6,387 bases of DNA from Fidelibacterota bacterium (GTDB lineage: Bacteria; Fidelibacterota; UBA2242): contig QNCV01000161.1 of the NCBI GenBank assembly GCA_003645845.1, forward strand, positions 1 to 6,387, in the 5' to 3' direction. Within the stretch, counting starts at the first letter, position 1; the number at the start of each line of letters is the position of its first letter. The notes below the pieces were generated by a model. The model saw only the letters and a program-made list of their open reading frames with translations. It was not told the DNA's origin and did no database searches. Made by a program: the position numbers and the translations under genes. Of this stretch, positions 1 to 6,370 are shown one piece after another.

Positions 1-482
1 ATTTGAAAAAGTCGCCGCGTCTTCAGTTTCTCGATACGGGATTGTTAAATTATCGCGCCGGTTTGCAGGTTTCGTTTTTCGAGCACGATAATCTTCACAG
101 TTTTTACAGAGGCAAGATTGCAAAACACATTGTTTATCAGGAAATAATCGCCTCCGATTGTCTGACCGACCGGAAACCGGTTTTTTGGACCCGGGAAACG
201 AAGCAGTCAAACGCTGAAGTCGATTATTTATTGCCCTATCGGGATATCCTGATTCCCGTCGAGATCAAAGCCGGAAAAAGCGGCGCTTTGAGATCCTTAC
301 ATCAATTCATGGACCGGGCTGAACATCCCTGGGCAATCCGGCTTTATTCGGACGAGATCAGTGTTGACCGGGTAAAAACAAGCAAGGGTAAATTTTTCCA
401 TCTGCTGAATCTGCCTTACTATTTAGCGGGTGAACTCAATGCTTATGCGGAGTGGTTTGTCAATGAGAAGCCATCAATATAA
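1..482 (+). CDS. DUF4143-type ATP-binding protein, C-terminal part (5' truncated by window edge)
   Basis: This is the C-terminal part of a protein whose reading frame is open to the window edge. The TTG at position 3 is not taken as a real start. About 159 residues remain. Counting from base 3, the opening PRLQFLDTGLLNYRAGL (residues 5-21) matches the phrase that opens the DUF4143 region in AAA-type ATPases with a C-terminal PD-(D/E)XK-like fold. A nuclease-like set follows: Glu47 in YQE, Asp74 in EVDYLL, and Glu87 and Lys89 in PVEIKAG. The P-loop ATPase half would lie upstream, outside the window. Such proteins are common in bacteria and archaea, often in many copies, and their cellular role is poorly defined. 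The gene ends 18 bases before the PLP-enzyme gene, so read-through is possible, but nothing links it to the Mo-hydroxylase function. The family call is firm and the function is not. Confidence 0.85.
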   Translation, partial: LKKSPRLQFLDTGLLNYRAGLQVSFFEHDNLHSFYRGKIAKHIVYQEIIASDCLTDRKPVFWTRETKQSNAEVDYLLPYRDILIPVEIKAGKSGALRSLHQFMDRAEHPWAIRLYSDEISVDRVKTSKGKFFHLLNLPYYLAGELNAYAEWFVNEKPSI

Positions 483-500
483 AAGAGTCAGAAAACAGAT

Positions 501-1679
501 ATGATCAAATTTCACTATCAATGTTCACAATGCGGCCGGAAATTCGACATTACACCCGAGCTGATGCTTTGTCCTGATTGCAGCCGGAACCAGAAACCCG
601 ATGAACCGCTGCGGGGTGTTCTTGAAGTTAAACTGAGCGGACGTTTGCACTGCCAACTGAAAGTCTCGGATATGCTGCCGGTGGCCGCGGAATATTTTCC
701 CATGATTCCGGTTGGCAATACGCCGCTCTGGAGATCGGCAGAATTAAACCGGTCTTTAGATTTTCCGAATCTTTATCTGAAAGATGACACCCATAATCTG
801 ACGGGTTCATTAAAAGATCGGGCGTCTTATCTGGTCGCGGCTTTTGCCAGGCGTGAAAAAATCAACGAAGTTGTCCTGGCATCTACAGGTAATGCCGGTT
901 CGTCTATGGCCGGAATCGGTGCCGCAGCCGGACTGAATGTGACTCTTTTCCTGCCGGAAACCGCTCCGCAAGCCAAAATGGTCCAGGCGTTACAGTACGG
1001 CGCCCGGGTGATTCCGGTGAAGGGCAATTATGACAGGGCCTTCGATTTATCGCTGGAATACAGTCGCAAACACAACCTTCTCAGTCGGAATACCGCCTAT
1101 AATCCGCTTACCATTGAAGGTAAAAAAACGGTGGCGCTGGAAATCTATCACCAATTGGAAAGGGCTCCTGATTTCATATTTGTTCCCACCGGTGATGGCG
1201 TGATTCTTGGTGGTGTATACAAGGGCTTCAGAGATTTGAAGAAGCTGAATATCATCAGTGAAATCCCAACCATCGTTGCGGTTCAGTCGGAAGGAAGTGA
1301 TGCGATTGCCCGGGCCTTCGAAACCGGAAAGTTTACACCGGTTGCCGCCAAAACCGTGGCCGATTCCATCGCGGTCGACATTCCCAGAAACGGTTATTAT
1401 GCCTTAAAGCAATTGCAGCAGTATAACGGCCGGTGCTTAACCGTATCCGATGATGCAATTCTGAGTGCGCAAAAAGAGCTGTCGTCCGTTGCCGGATTAT
1501 TCGCCGAACCTGCCGCAGCGGCGGCCTATGCCGGGTTTTTGAAAATGAAAGCTGAGTTGCCTACTGATTCAACGGTAGTTTTACTGATAACAGGCAGCGG
1601 ACTGAAAGATATTGATGCTGCAATGACAAAAATCGAATTCCCCTCAAAATCGATCACGTCGCTGGAGGAACTGGAATGA
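501..1679 (+). CDS. Threonine-synthase-like PLP-dependent enzyme (fold type II) with N-terminal zinc ribbon
   Basis: A 392-residue cytoplasmic PLP enzyme of the threonine synthase / threonine dehydratase superfamily. Cys8, Cys11, Cys24 and Cys27 form a zinc ribbon like that in many threonine synthases. The Schiff-base lysine is Lys105 in TGSLKDR (101-107). Residues 128-133 (STGNAG) form the substrate-carboxylate loop, 230-241 (TGDGVILGGVYK) the PLP-phosphate loop, and ITGSGLKD (363-370) closes the pocket. Full length suggests an intact gene. Classical threonine synthases read NPTGSFKDRG here, whereas this one has N-L-T-G-S-L-K-D-R-A, so it may be a paralogue with another substrate. True ThrC (O-phosphohomoserine to threonine) remains possible. 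The stop overlaps the mocA-like start by 4 bases, which ties it to the Mo-hydroxylase operon. The ATG at 501 is chosen because the zinc ribbon begins seven residues later; only a weak purine-rich stretch precedes it. As an analogy only, E. coli's yge/ygf purine locus also carries a fold-type-II PLP enzyme (YgeX, diaminopropionate ammonia-lyase). Confidence 0.9.
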   Translation: MIKFHYQCSQCGRKFDITPELMLCPDCSRNQKPDEPLRGVLEVKLSGRLHCQLKVSDMLPVAAEYFPMIPVGNTPLWRSAELNRSLDFPNLYLKDDTHNLTGSLKDRASYLVAAFARREKINEVVLASTGNAGSSMAGIGAAAGLNVTLFLPETAPQAKMVQALQYGARVIPVKGNYDRAFDLSLEYSRKHNLLSRNTAYNPLTIEGKKTVALEIYHQLERAPDFIFVPTGDGVILGGVYKGFRDLKKLNIISEIPTIVAVQSEGSDAIARAFETGKFTPVAAKTVADSIAVDIPRNGYYALKQLQQYNGRCLTVSDDAILSAQKELSSVAGLFAEPAAAAAYAGFLKMKAELPTDSTVVLLITGSGLKDIDAAMTKIEFPSKSITSLEELE

Positions 1680-2254
1680 GTATTGACGGCGTAGTTCTGG
1701 CAGCCGGATATTCAAAACGGGTCGGTCAATTCAAACCGGCGTTGCTTCTTGACGGAAAGCCGATTCTGGAACGCTGCATTGAAAACATGCAGCCAGTCTG
1801 CGACCGAATCATTGTTGTTGGCGGATATAAAATTCGGGAGATTGCCGGATTAATTCAGCATTTACCGGATATTACTCTGGTGGAAAACAAAAATTTCGAA
1901 GATGGCATGTTTTCTTCGGTGCAATGTGGAATTCGGGAGGTAACCGGCGACCGGTTTTTCCTGATTCCCGGTGATCAGCCGGTTATAAAAACGGAGACTT
2001 TTCAAAGATTACTGGATGATCTTGGAGATATTGTCATTCCAAGATATAAAGGGAAAAAGGGTCATCCGGCGCTGATAGCCGGTCGTTTCATTCCCGAAAT
2101 TCTGGCAATGCCGCCGACGGCAACTCTGCGGGATTTTATTCACAGTAAAGAGAATGTGATTGTTGACGTTGACGATCCGGGAATCGGTCTGGATGTGGAT
2201 ACTATTGAAGATTTAAAAAAAATTGAACGCTATATCAAAGGGGAAATGCAGTGA
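1676..2254 (+). CDS. mocA: MocA-like molybdenum cofactor cytidylyltransferase (MobA-like NTP transferase)
   Basis: A 192-residue single-domain nucleotidyltransferase with a Rossmann-like GT-A fold. The N-terminal signature LAAGYSKRVGQFK (8-20) is the MocA form (LAAGxSxRxGxxK) of the nucleotide-binding loop; MobA proteins usually read LAGG. PGDQP (98-102) supplies the metal-binding aspartate Asp100. GKKGHPALI (126-134) and the final DVDTIEDL (173-180) are also family landmarks. MocA joins CMP to Mo-molybdopterin to make the cytosine dinucleotide cofactor used by most bacterial xanthine-oxidase-family enzymes, so its place directly before the Mo subunit fits well. CTP rather than GTP specificity is inferred from motif and context. 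The length is normal for the family. The gene starts inside the preceding stop (ATGA overlap), with a strong Shine-Dalgarno GGAGGAA at 1664-1670 five bases upstream. No XdhC/MocB-type maturation gene is visible in the window. Confidence 0.88.
   Translation: MSIDGVVLAAGYSKRVGQFKPALLLDGKPILERCIENMQPVCDRIIVVGGYKIREIAGLIQHLPDITLVENKNFEDGMFSSVQCGIREVTGDRFFLIPGDQPVIKTETFQRLLDDLGDIVIPRYKGKKGHPALIAGRFIPEILAMPPTATLRDFIHSKENVIVDVDDPGIGLDVDTIEDLKKIERYIKGEMQ
2237..2243 (+). promoter_or_regulatory. Ribosome binding site fixing the GTG start of the Mo subunit
   Basis: AAAGGGG lies seven bases before the GTG at 2251, an ideal distance. This supports GTG as the true start of the large subunit, where it overlaps the MocA stop (GTGA). 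The site is inside the 3' end of the mocA-like gene, as expected for coupled translation. Confidence 0.65.
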
Positions 2255-4350
2255 AAGAATCCATCAGTAAACCGATTCAGCGTGTCGATGGACCGGCCAA
2301 GATCAGCGGTGAAGCGCGGTACATTGGCGATATGCATTTCGAGAACCGGCTTTACGCGAAGACTCTGCGCAGCACACGGGCAAAGGCCCGGATATTGTCT
2401 GTTAAAAAACCGCCGTTGCCCCGAAATTATTTTATCGTCGGCAAAGATGATGTGCCCGGCGTAAACCGGATGCGCACGGTAGTGTCCGATCATCCGATTT
2501 TTGCAGAAGACACTGTCGAATATATCGGCCAGCCGATTCTGCTGGTGGTTGGCCCGGAGCGGGAAAAGATTTATGACATCATCACGAAAATAAAGGTGGA
2601 ATATGAAGATCTGCCGGCGCTTTTCACTTTGGAAGATGCGGAGAAAAACAGTGAGGTGTTCACCGATTATCATTATGAGAAAGGCGAACCGCAAAGGGCG
2701 TTCGGCGAAGCGGCAACGATTGTTGAAGACGAATTTCGAACCGGCTACCAGGAACACGTTTATCTTGAGCCCCAGGGCATGACGGCGGAATTTCGTGATG
2801 ACACGATGTTTGTCTACGGTTCGATGCAGTGTCCCTTTTATGCGGAAGGGGCATTGACGGAGGCGCTCGGCTGGCCGGCGGAGCGGATTCGGGTGATTCA
2901 AACCGTTACCGGCGGCGCCTTCGGCGGGAAGGAGGAATTTCCGTCGCTGACGGCCTGTCAGGTTGCCGTTGCGGCGCTGAAAACCGGTCGGCCGGTGACC
3001 ATGATTTACGACCGGGACGAGGATATTATCTGTTCCACGAAACGGCACCCTTCGATTGTGCGTTATAAAGCCGCATTGAACCGGAATCAAGATATAGTCG
3101 CACTGGAAATTGATGTGCTGCTTGATGCCGGCGCCTATAACGGTCTTTCACCGGTGGTTTTGCAACGCTCGATGTTTTCAGCGACCGGTGTCTATAATTT
3201 TCCCCATTTGAAGGTTCGGGGAAGAAATTTCATGACAAATAATGTTCCCTCCGGCGCCTATCGCGGATTCGGCGCTCCGCAGACGATTTTCGGGACGGAG
3301 ATGATGCTGCATAACATTGCGCTGAAGTTGGGCATCGATCCGCTGGAATATAAAATGCGCCATGCTCTCAAACGCGGCGATCCGACCTGTACCGGTGGAA
3401 AGATCCGGGATATTGTCAAATTGCCGGAAATTGTTAAACGTGTCACCCAGATGTCCGGTTATCATGATAAAAGGAAAAACGGGCAAAAATATCACGGGAT
3501 CGGCATCTCATTATTCTTGCACGGCTGCGGATTCACCGGAAACGGCGAACAGACAATCGGGAGTAAAATTATTTTGAAAAAAGAGGGTGAAAAAGTCATT
3601 CTGAAAGTCTCCAGCACGGAGATGGGACAGGGCGCCGAAACCGTTTTGCGAAAAATTGTGGCGTACACCGTGGACATTCCCTTTGAAAATGTCATTTACG
3701 AGTCGGTGGATACCGGAAAGGTGCCCGATTCTGGGCCGACGGTAGCTTCGCGCACCACCATGATCGTCGGCGGGTTGCTGCAACAGGCCGGCCTGGAATT
3801 GAAAGACCGCTGGCATGAAGCCGATAAAATCGAGGTGACCCGCACCTATCGTCACCCTGATTATATTGACTGGAATAATGACACGTTTCAGGGTGATGCC
3901 TATCCGACTTATTCCTGGGGTGCGAATGTCGCCGAAGTGGAAATCGATCCGGTGACCTATGAAATTGACGTTAAAAAAATCAGCGCTGTTTATGATGTGG
4001 GTCTGCCGATTGACGAGACGGCCTTGCGTGGTCAGATGCAGGGTGGTATCGTTCAGGGAATCGGTTGGGCTACCATTGAGGTGATGAAAACCGATGAAGG
4101 ACGGCTCATTCAGAAAAACCTGACCGATTATAAGGTGCCGACGTCCATGGATGTTCCGGAAGTTGAGTGTGATTTTATCAATAATCCCTATGAGTTCGGG
4201 CCTTTTGGCGCCAAGTGTGCCGGCGAGCTACCTTTTGTCGGTTCCCCACCGGCGGTCGCAGCGGCGGTGTCCAATGCCCTTGGAGTTCCCATCCGTTCGA
4301 TACCCATAACCCCGGAAATGTTAATGGAGATGGATAGCGATGAAAATTGA
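2251..4350 (+). CDS. Xanthine dehydrogenase family, molybdopterin-binding catalytic (large) subunit
   Basis: A 699-residue molybdenum-cofactor subunit that hydroxylates its substrate. The first ~130 residues are the small a/b-hammerhead domain, starting with the typical R-x-D-G-x-x-K-x-x-G pattern (11-20), followed by the two Mo-binding domains. Landmarks are TGGAFGGKE (220-228), GAYRGFGAPQ (335-344), EMGQG (457-461), the cofactor loop around TVASRTT (497-503), GQMQGGIVQGIG (594-605) and AKCAGELPFVGSPPA (654-668). Glu228, Arg338 and Glu659 align by motif with bovine xanthine oxidase Glu802, Arg880 and the catalytic base Glu1261. This favours a purine-type substrate over an aldehyde or CO, but the substrate is not proven. 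Family members are commonly about 750-770 residues. The shortfall lies between the cofactor loop near 503 and YPTYSWG (551-557), with reading frame and catalytic motifs intact, so this looks like a compact subfamily and not a broken gene. No Tat signal is present, so it is cytoplasmic. The GTG start overlaps mocA by 4 bases; the 3' end overlaps the 2Fe-2S gene by 11. Confidence 0.95.
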   Translation: MKESISKPIQRVDGPAKISGEARYIGDMHFENRLYAKTLRSTRAKARILSVKKPPLPRNYFIVGKDDVPGVNRMRTVVSDHPIFAEDTVEYIGQPILLVVGPEREKIYDIITKIKVEYEDLPALFTLEDAEKNSEVFTDYHYEKGEPQRAFGEAATIVEDEFRTGYQEHVYLEPQGMTAEFRDDTMFVYGSMQCPFYAEGALTEALGWPAERIRVIQTVTGGAFGGKEEFPSLTACQVAVAALKTGRPVTMIYDRDEDIICSTKRHPSIVRYKAALNRNQDIVALEIDVLLDAGAYNGLSPVVLQRSMFSATGVYNFPHLKVRGRNFMTNNVPSGAYRGFGAPQTIFGTEMMLHNIALKLGIDPLEYKMRHALKRGDPTCTGGKIRDIVKLPEIVKRVTQMSGYHDKRKNGQKYHGIGISLFLHGCGFTGNGEQTIGSKIILKKEGEKVILKVSSTEMGQGAETVLRKIVAYTVDIPFENVIYESVDTGKVPDSGPTVASRTTMIVGGLLQQAGLELKDRWHEADKIEVTRTYRHPDYIDWNNDTFQGDAYPTYSWGANVAEVEIDPVTYEIDVKKISAVYDVGLPIDETALRGQMQGGIVQGIGWATIEVMKTDEGRLIQKNLTDYKVPTSMDVPEVECDFINNPYEFGPFGAKCAGELPFVGSPPAVAAAVSNALGVPIRSIPITPEMLMEMDSDEN

Positions 4351-4810
4351 ATTTACTCTGAATAATGAATTCAAAAGTATTAATGTTGATCCGGCGCAGC
4401 GGCTGCTGGATTTGCTGCGTGAGGATTTCGGATTGACCAGTGTAAAAGAGGGTTGCGGTGAAGGTGAATGCGGAGCATGTATTGTGCTGATGGACGGCCG
4501 GGCGGTGAATTCCTGCCTGATACCCGCCGGAAACATCATCGGAAAATCGATAGTCACACTGGAAGGATTCAGGAAAACGGCTCGTTATAAGATGATCGAA
4601 AAATGTTTCCTGGATGCCGGTTCCGTGCAGTGCGGTTTCTGTACGCCGGGCTTTGTAATGGCAACGGAATCGCTGCTTAATGAAAACCCGCACCCCACAG
4701 ACGAAGAAATCAAAGCCGGGCTTTCGGGAAATCTCTGTCGCTGCACCGGTTATAATATGATAATTGACGGCGTCAAACTGGCGGCAAAACGGGGGAATGG
4801 CTTATGGTAA
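4340..4810 (+). CDS. Xanthine dehydrogenase family, 2Fe-2S iron-sulfur (small) subunit
   Basis: A 156-residue electron-transfer subunit of normal length with two 2Fe-2S clusters. The N-terminal plant-ferredoxin-like domain holds Cys39, Cys44, Cys47 and Cys59 (CGEGECGAC, then Cys59). The C-terminal helical domain unique to this family holds Cys98, Cys101, Cys133 and Cys135 (QCGFC and CRC). Gln97, just before Cys98, is the conserved residue that touches the molybdopterin cofactor. The subunit relays electrons from the Mo centre to FAD. The ATG at 4340 lies inside the 3' end of the Mo-subunit gene (11-base overlap, different frame), with GGAGA at 4326-4330 nine bases upstream. The 3' end overlaps the FAD gene by 7 bases. 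No signal peptide is seen. All eight cluster ligands are present, so it should be functional. Confidence 0.96.
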   Translation: MKIEFTLNNEFKSINVDPAQRLLDLLREDFGLTSVKEGCGEGECGACIVLMDGRAVNSCLIPAGNIIGKSIVTLEGFRKTARYKMIEKCFLDAGSVQCGFCTPGFVMATESLLNENPHPTDEEIKAGLSGNLCRCTGYNMIIDGVKLAAKRGNGLW

Positions 4811-5694
4811 AGGGATTTCGACCGGAGACATTGAAAGAGGCGCTGAAATTACGTGCTCAGTATGACTGTTTGCCAATTGCCGGCGGCACCGATCTGATGG
4901 TGCAGAAGGCCCGGGGTTTTGCCCTCAAGCCGGACTTTCGGAAACCCTTATTGTTCATCGGCCATTTACCGGAGTTGCAACGGCTTGAAGTAATCAATCG
5001 ACAGATACACATCGGTGCGGGAGTAATCCTGACGGACTTGCTGAACAGTGAAACGATTCCCGATATTTTTAAAGAAATATTGGCATTGATGGCTTCGCCG
5101 CCTTCCCGGAATCTGGCCAGCATCGGCGGCAATATCTGCAATGCGTCACCGGCCGGAGACACATTGCCCTATTTATATGCGATGGATGCACAGGTGGTCT
5201 TACAAAGTACAGATGGCGAGCGCATAATTCCGATTGCCGGATTCATCACCGGCCCGAAACAGACAGATCTGAAAAACAGTGAACTTTTAACGAAGATAAT
5301 CATTCCACAGACGGAATTTGACATTAATATGTATCGCAAAATCGGTCAGCGCAAGGGCATGAGTCTGACAAAAGCCGCTTTCCTGGGGATGGCAAATGTG
5401 GCGGATGGAAAAATTCAGGATATCCGCATTGCCTTTGGTTCGGTTGCGCAAACGGTGGTGCGATCCGGAAAAATTGAACAGAGCATTGTCGGTAAATCGA
5501 CTAAGGATATTGTAAAAAATATTTCCGAAATTAGCCGGCAATATGCAGCGCTGATTCGGCCGATTGACGATGCGCGTTCATCGGCGGCTTATCGGAAAAA
5601 GGTCAGTTTGCGATTACTGGAAGAATTTTTTGTTAGCAACCTTGCGAAGGTTTCGAACCTTCGCAAGGCTCAATCGAAAGGAGACATAGAATGA
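4804..5694 (+). CDS. Xanthine dehydrogenase family, FAD-binding (medium) subunit
   Basis: A 296-residue flavoprotein subunit that accepts electrons from the 2Fe-2S subunit and passes them to an external acceptor, NAD+ in classical xanthine dehydrogenases. The FAD pyrophosphate loops are PIAGGTDLM (24-32) and ASIGGNICNASPAGDTLP (105-122), the two signatures of the family. The C-terminal domain is marked by YRKIGQRKGMSLTKA (177-191) and the DARSSAAYRKKV block (256-267). No extra 4Fe-4S insertion, as in 4-hydroxybenzoyl-CoA reductase, is visible. The conserved fold seems to end near residue 276; the last ~20 residues (VSNLAKVSNLRKAQ and following) are unusual because a perfect DNA palindrome at 5640-5668 encodes much of them. 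The start at 4804 overlaps the 2Fe-2S stop by 7 bases and has a G-rich site at 4791-4795. The stop overlaps the next start by 4 bases. Confidence 0.95.
   Translation: MVKGFRPETLKEALKLRAQYDCLPIAGGTDLMVQKARGFALKPDFRKPLLFIGHLPELQRLEVINRQIHIGAGVILTDLLNSETIPDIFKEILALMASPPSRNLASIGGNICNASPAGDTLPYLYAMDAQVVLQSTDGERIIPIAGFITGPKQTDLKNSELLTKIIIPQTEFDINMYRKIGQRKGMSLTKAAFLGMANVADGKIQDIRIAFGSVAQTVVRSGKIEQSIVGKSTKDIVKNISEISRQYAALIRPIDDARSSAAYRKKVSLRLLEEFFVSNLAKVSNLRKAQSKGDIE
5640..5668. repeat. Perfect 13-bp inverted repeat (3-base loop), in frame in the end of the FAD-subunit gene
   Basis: The left arm CCTTGCGAAGGTT (5640-5652) and right arm AACCTTCGCAAGG (5656-5668) are exact reverse complements separated by TCG. 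The stem stops abruptly: the flanking A5639 and C5669 do not pair. As RNA it would form a stable hairpin. No T tract follows on either strand, so it is not an ordinary intrinsic terminator. It encodes part of the FAD subunit's non-conserved tail and ends 8 bases before the AAAGGAG of the next gene. It resembles short dispersed palindromic repeats (REP/MITE-like), but no second copy is in the window, so membership of a repeat family is an inference. Confidence 0.8.
5677..5683 (+). promoter_or_regulatory. Ribosome binding site of the membrane-protein gene, next to a hairpin
   Basis: AAAGGAG ends seven bases before the ATG at 5691 and is the closest match to the Shine-Dalgarno consensus at any junction here apart from GGAGGAA at 1664-1670. 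It supports that start over any internal one. It lies eight bases after the 13-bp hairpin, so the hairpin could influence ribosome access or protect this part of the transcript. Confidence 0.65.
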
Positions 5695-6311
5695 GTGATT
5701 CACAGAAATTTATGAGAAATATCCTGTTATTCGGAGGCATGTGGGGCGTGGCGGAAGCCACACTGGGTTATTTACTGCATTTTTTACCCACCGGAATTTC
5801 CGGGATGGTTATGTTTCCAATCGGGTTTTATTTTATGTTCAATGCCTTTAAATCAACCGGGAAAGAGAGTGCGATTTTTATGACGGCAATGGTTGCGGCG
5901 GGTCTTAAATGTGTGGATTTGCTTATTCCGGCTAACACATTTCTCAAAGTGAGCAATCCGGCATTGTCGATTATCCTGGAATCGCTGGTGGTTTTCGGAT
6001 TTGTGACATTTTATCGGGAAAAGCAATACTTTCAGCCGGCTGCTTTAGTGAGTCTTGGCTGGATTTTCCTGTTTATCATAAGTCAGGCGCTGATCTTCAA
6101 ACCGGCCGAAGGGCTTTACCTGATGCCTGCAATGAAAATGACCGTTTATATTGCATTCAATACGTTTATCAGCGGATTGCTGATCGGGGCATATCTGAAA
6201 TTCCGGGATGTAAAAATGCTCAACCTGAATATCTCGCACTATTCCTTTATTCAGCCGGGTTTAATTATTATACTGGCCATTATTTGTGAATTGGGAAACT
6301 CGCTGATATAG
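5691..6311 (+). CDS. Polytopic membrane protein of unknown function, in the Mo-hydroxylase operon
   Basis: I do not recognise this 206-residue protein. It is very hydrophobic, with six or seven likely membrane segments at about 11-31, 34-53, 60-80, 89-107, 116-136, 144-169 and 185-205, and only short loops. There is no soluble domain, ATPase motif or cysteine cluster. Charged residues fall in or near predicted segments: Glu22 (WGVAEATLG), Lys73 and Asp76 (GLKCVDLL) and Glu97 (IILESLVV). These could line a substrate site. Size and segment number resemble small transporter components such as ECF S-components, but I see no diagnostic motif, so this is only a suggestion. The ATG sits inside the FAD-subunit stop (ATGA overlap) behind a strong AAAGGAG, so it is translated as part of the operon and probably serves the same pathway, for example in uptake of substrate or export of product. 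It is the last gene of the overlapping series. Confidence 0.85.
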   Translation: MSDSQKFMRNILLFGGMWGVAEATLGYLLHFLPTGISGMVMFPIGFYFMFNAFKSTGKESAIFMTAMVAAGLKCVDLLIPANTFLKVSNPALSIILESLVVFGFVTFYREKQYFQPAALVSLGWIFLFIISQALIFKPAEGLYLMPAMKMTVYIAFNTFISGLLIGAYLKFRDVKMLNLNISHYSFIQPGLIIILAIICELGNSLI

Positions 6312-6318
6312 AAACCGG

Positions 6319-6347
6319 TTGTATTCGTAAACCGCTTGCCGTATATT
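6319..6347 (+). promoter_or_regulatory. Possible sigma70-type promoter in the 59-base gap after the operon
   Basis: TTGTAT (6319-6324) and TATATT (6342-6347) are separated by 17 bases. The -10-like box matches TATAAT at five of six positions and the -35-like box matches TTGACA only at TTG. It would drive the partial gene starting near 6371. The match is weak enough that chance is a real alternative. Confidence 0.3.
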
Positions 6348-6361
6348 CTTACCAGTAAGAA
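6346..6361. promoter_or_regulatory. Perfect 7-bp inverted repeat, candidate operator
   Basis: TTCTTAC (6346-6352), CA, then GTAAGAA (6355-6361) make a perfect 16-base dyad. The short 2-base centre suits a dimeric regulator better than an RNA hairpin. It overlaps the edge of the possible -10 box and lies just before the Shine-Dalgarno of the next gene, the usual place for a repressor site. No T tract follows, so it is not a terminator. Confidence 0.4.
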
Positions 6362-6370
6362 AATGGAGTA

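Noticed and set aside
3..5. TTG at position 3 as the true start of the first gene
   Set aside because: The sequence begins in the middle of a known domain arrangement whose ATPase half should lie upstream, and there is no room in the window for a ribosome site.
2230..3090. Long antisense open frame (286 codons) opposite the Mo subunit
   Set aside because: It lies wholly within the strongly conserved Mo-subunit gene, apart from the overlap with the mocA end. Its translation is arginine-, histidine- and phenylalanine-rich without a recognisable motif, and it looks like a codon-bias shadow.
2251..4350. The short large subunit as a pseudogene or frameshifted gene
   Set aside because: One uninterrupted frame carries every catalytic and cofactor motif in the right order, and both ends overlap neighbouring genes cleanly.
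4178..4693. Antisense open frame (171 codons) spanning the Mo and 2Fe-2S subunit genes
   Set aside because: It crosses the junction of two clearly real genes, has no family motif and has no visible ribosome site supporting it.
5063..5080. Inverted repeat ATATTT / AAATAT with a 6-base loop inside the FAD gene
   Set aside because: A six-pair, all-A/T stem in coding sequence is weak and expected by chance in a window of this size.
5640..5668. Intrinsic terminator at the strong hairpin
   Set aside because: No T tract follows the stem on either strand. The hairpin lies inside coding sequence just before a coupled, well-supported gene start.
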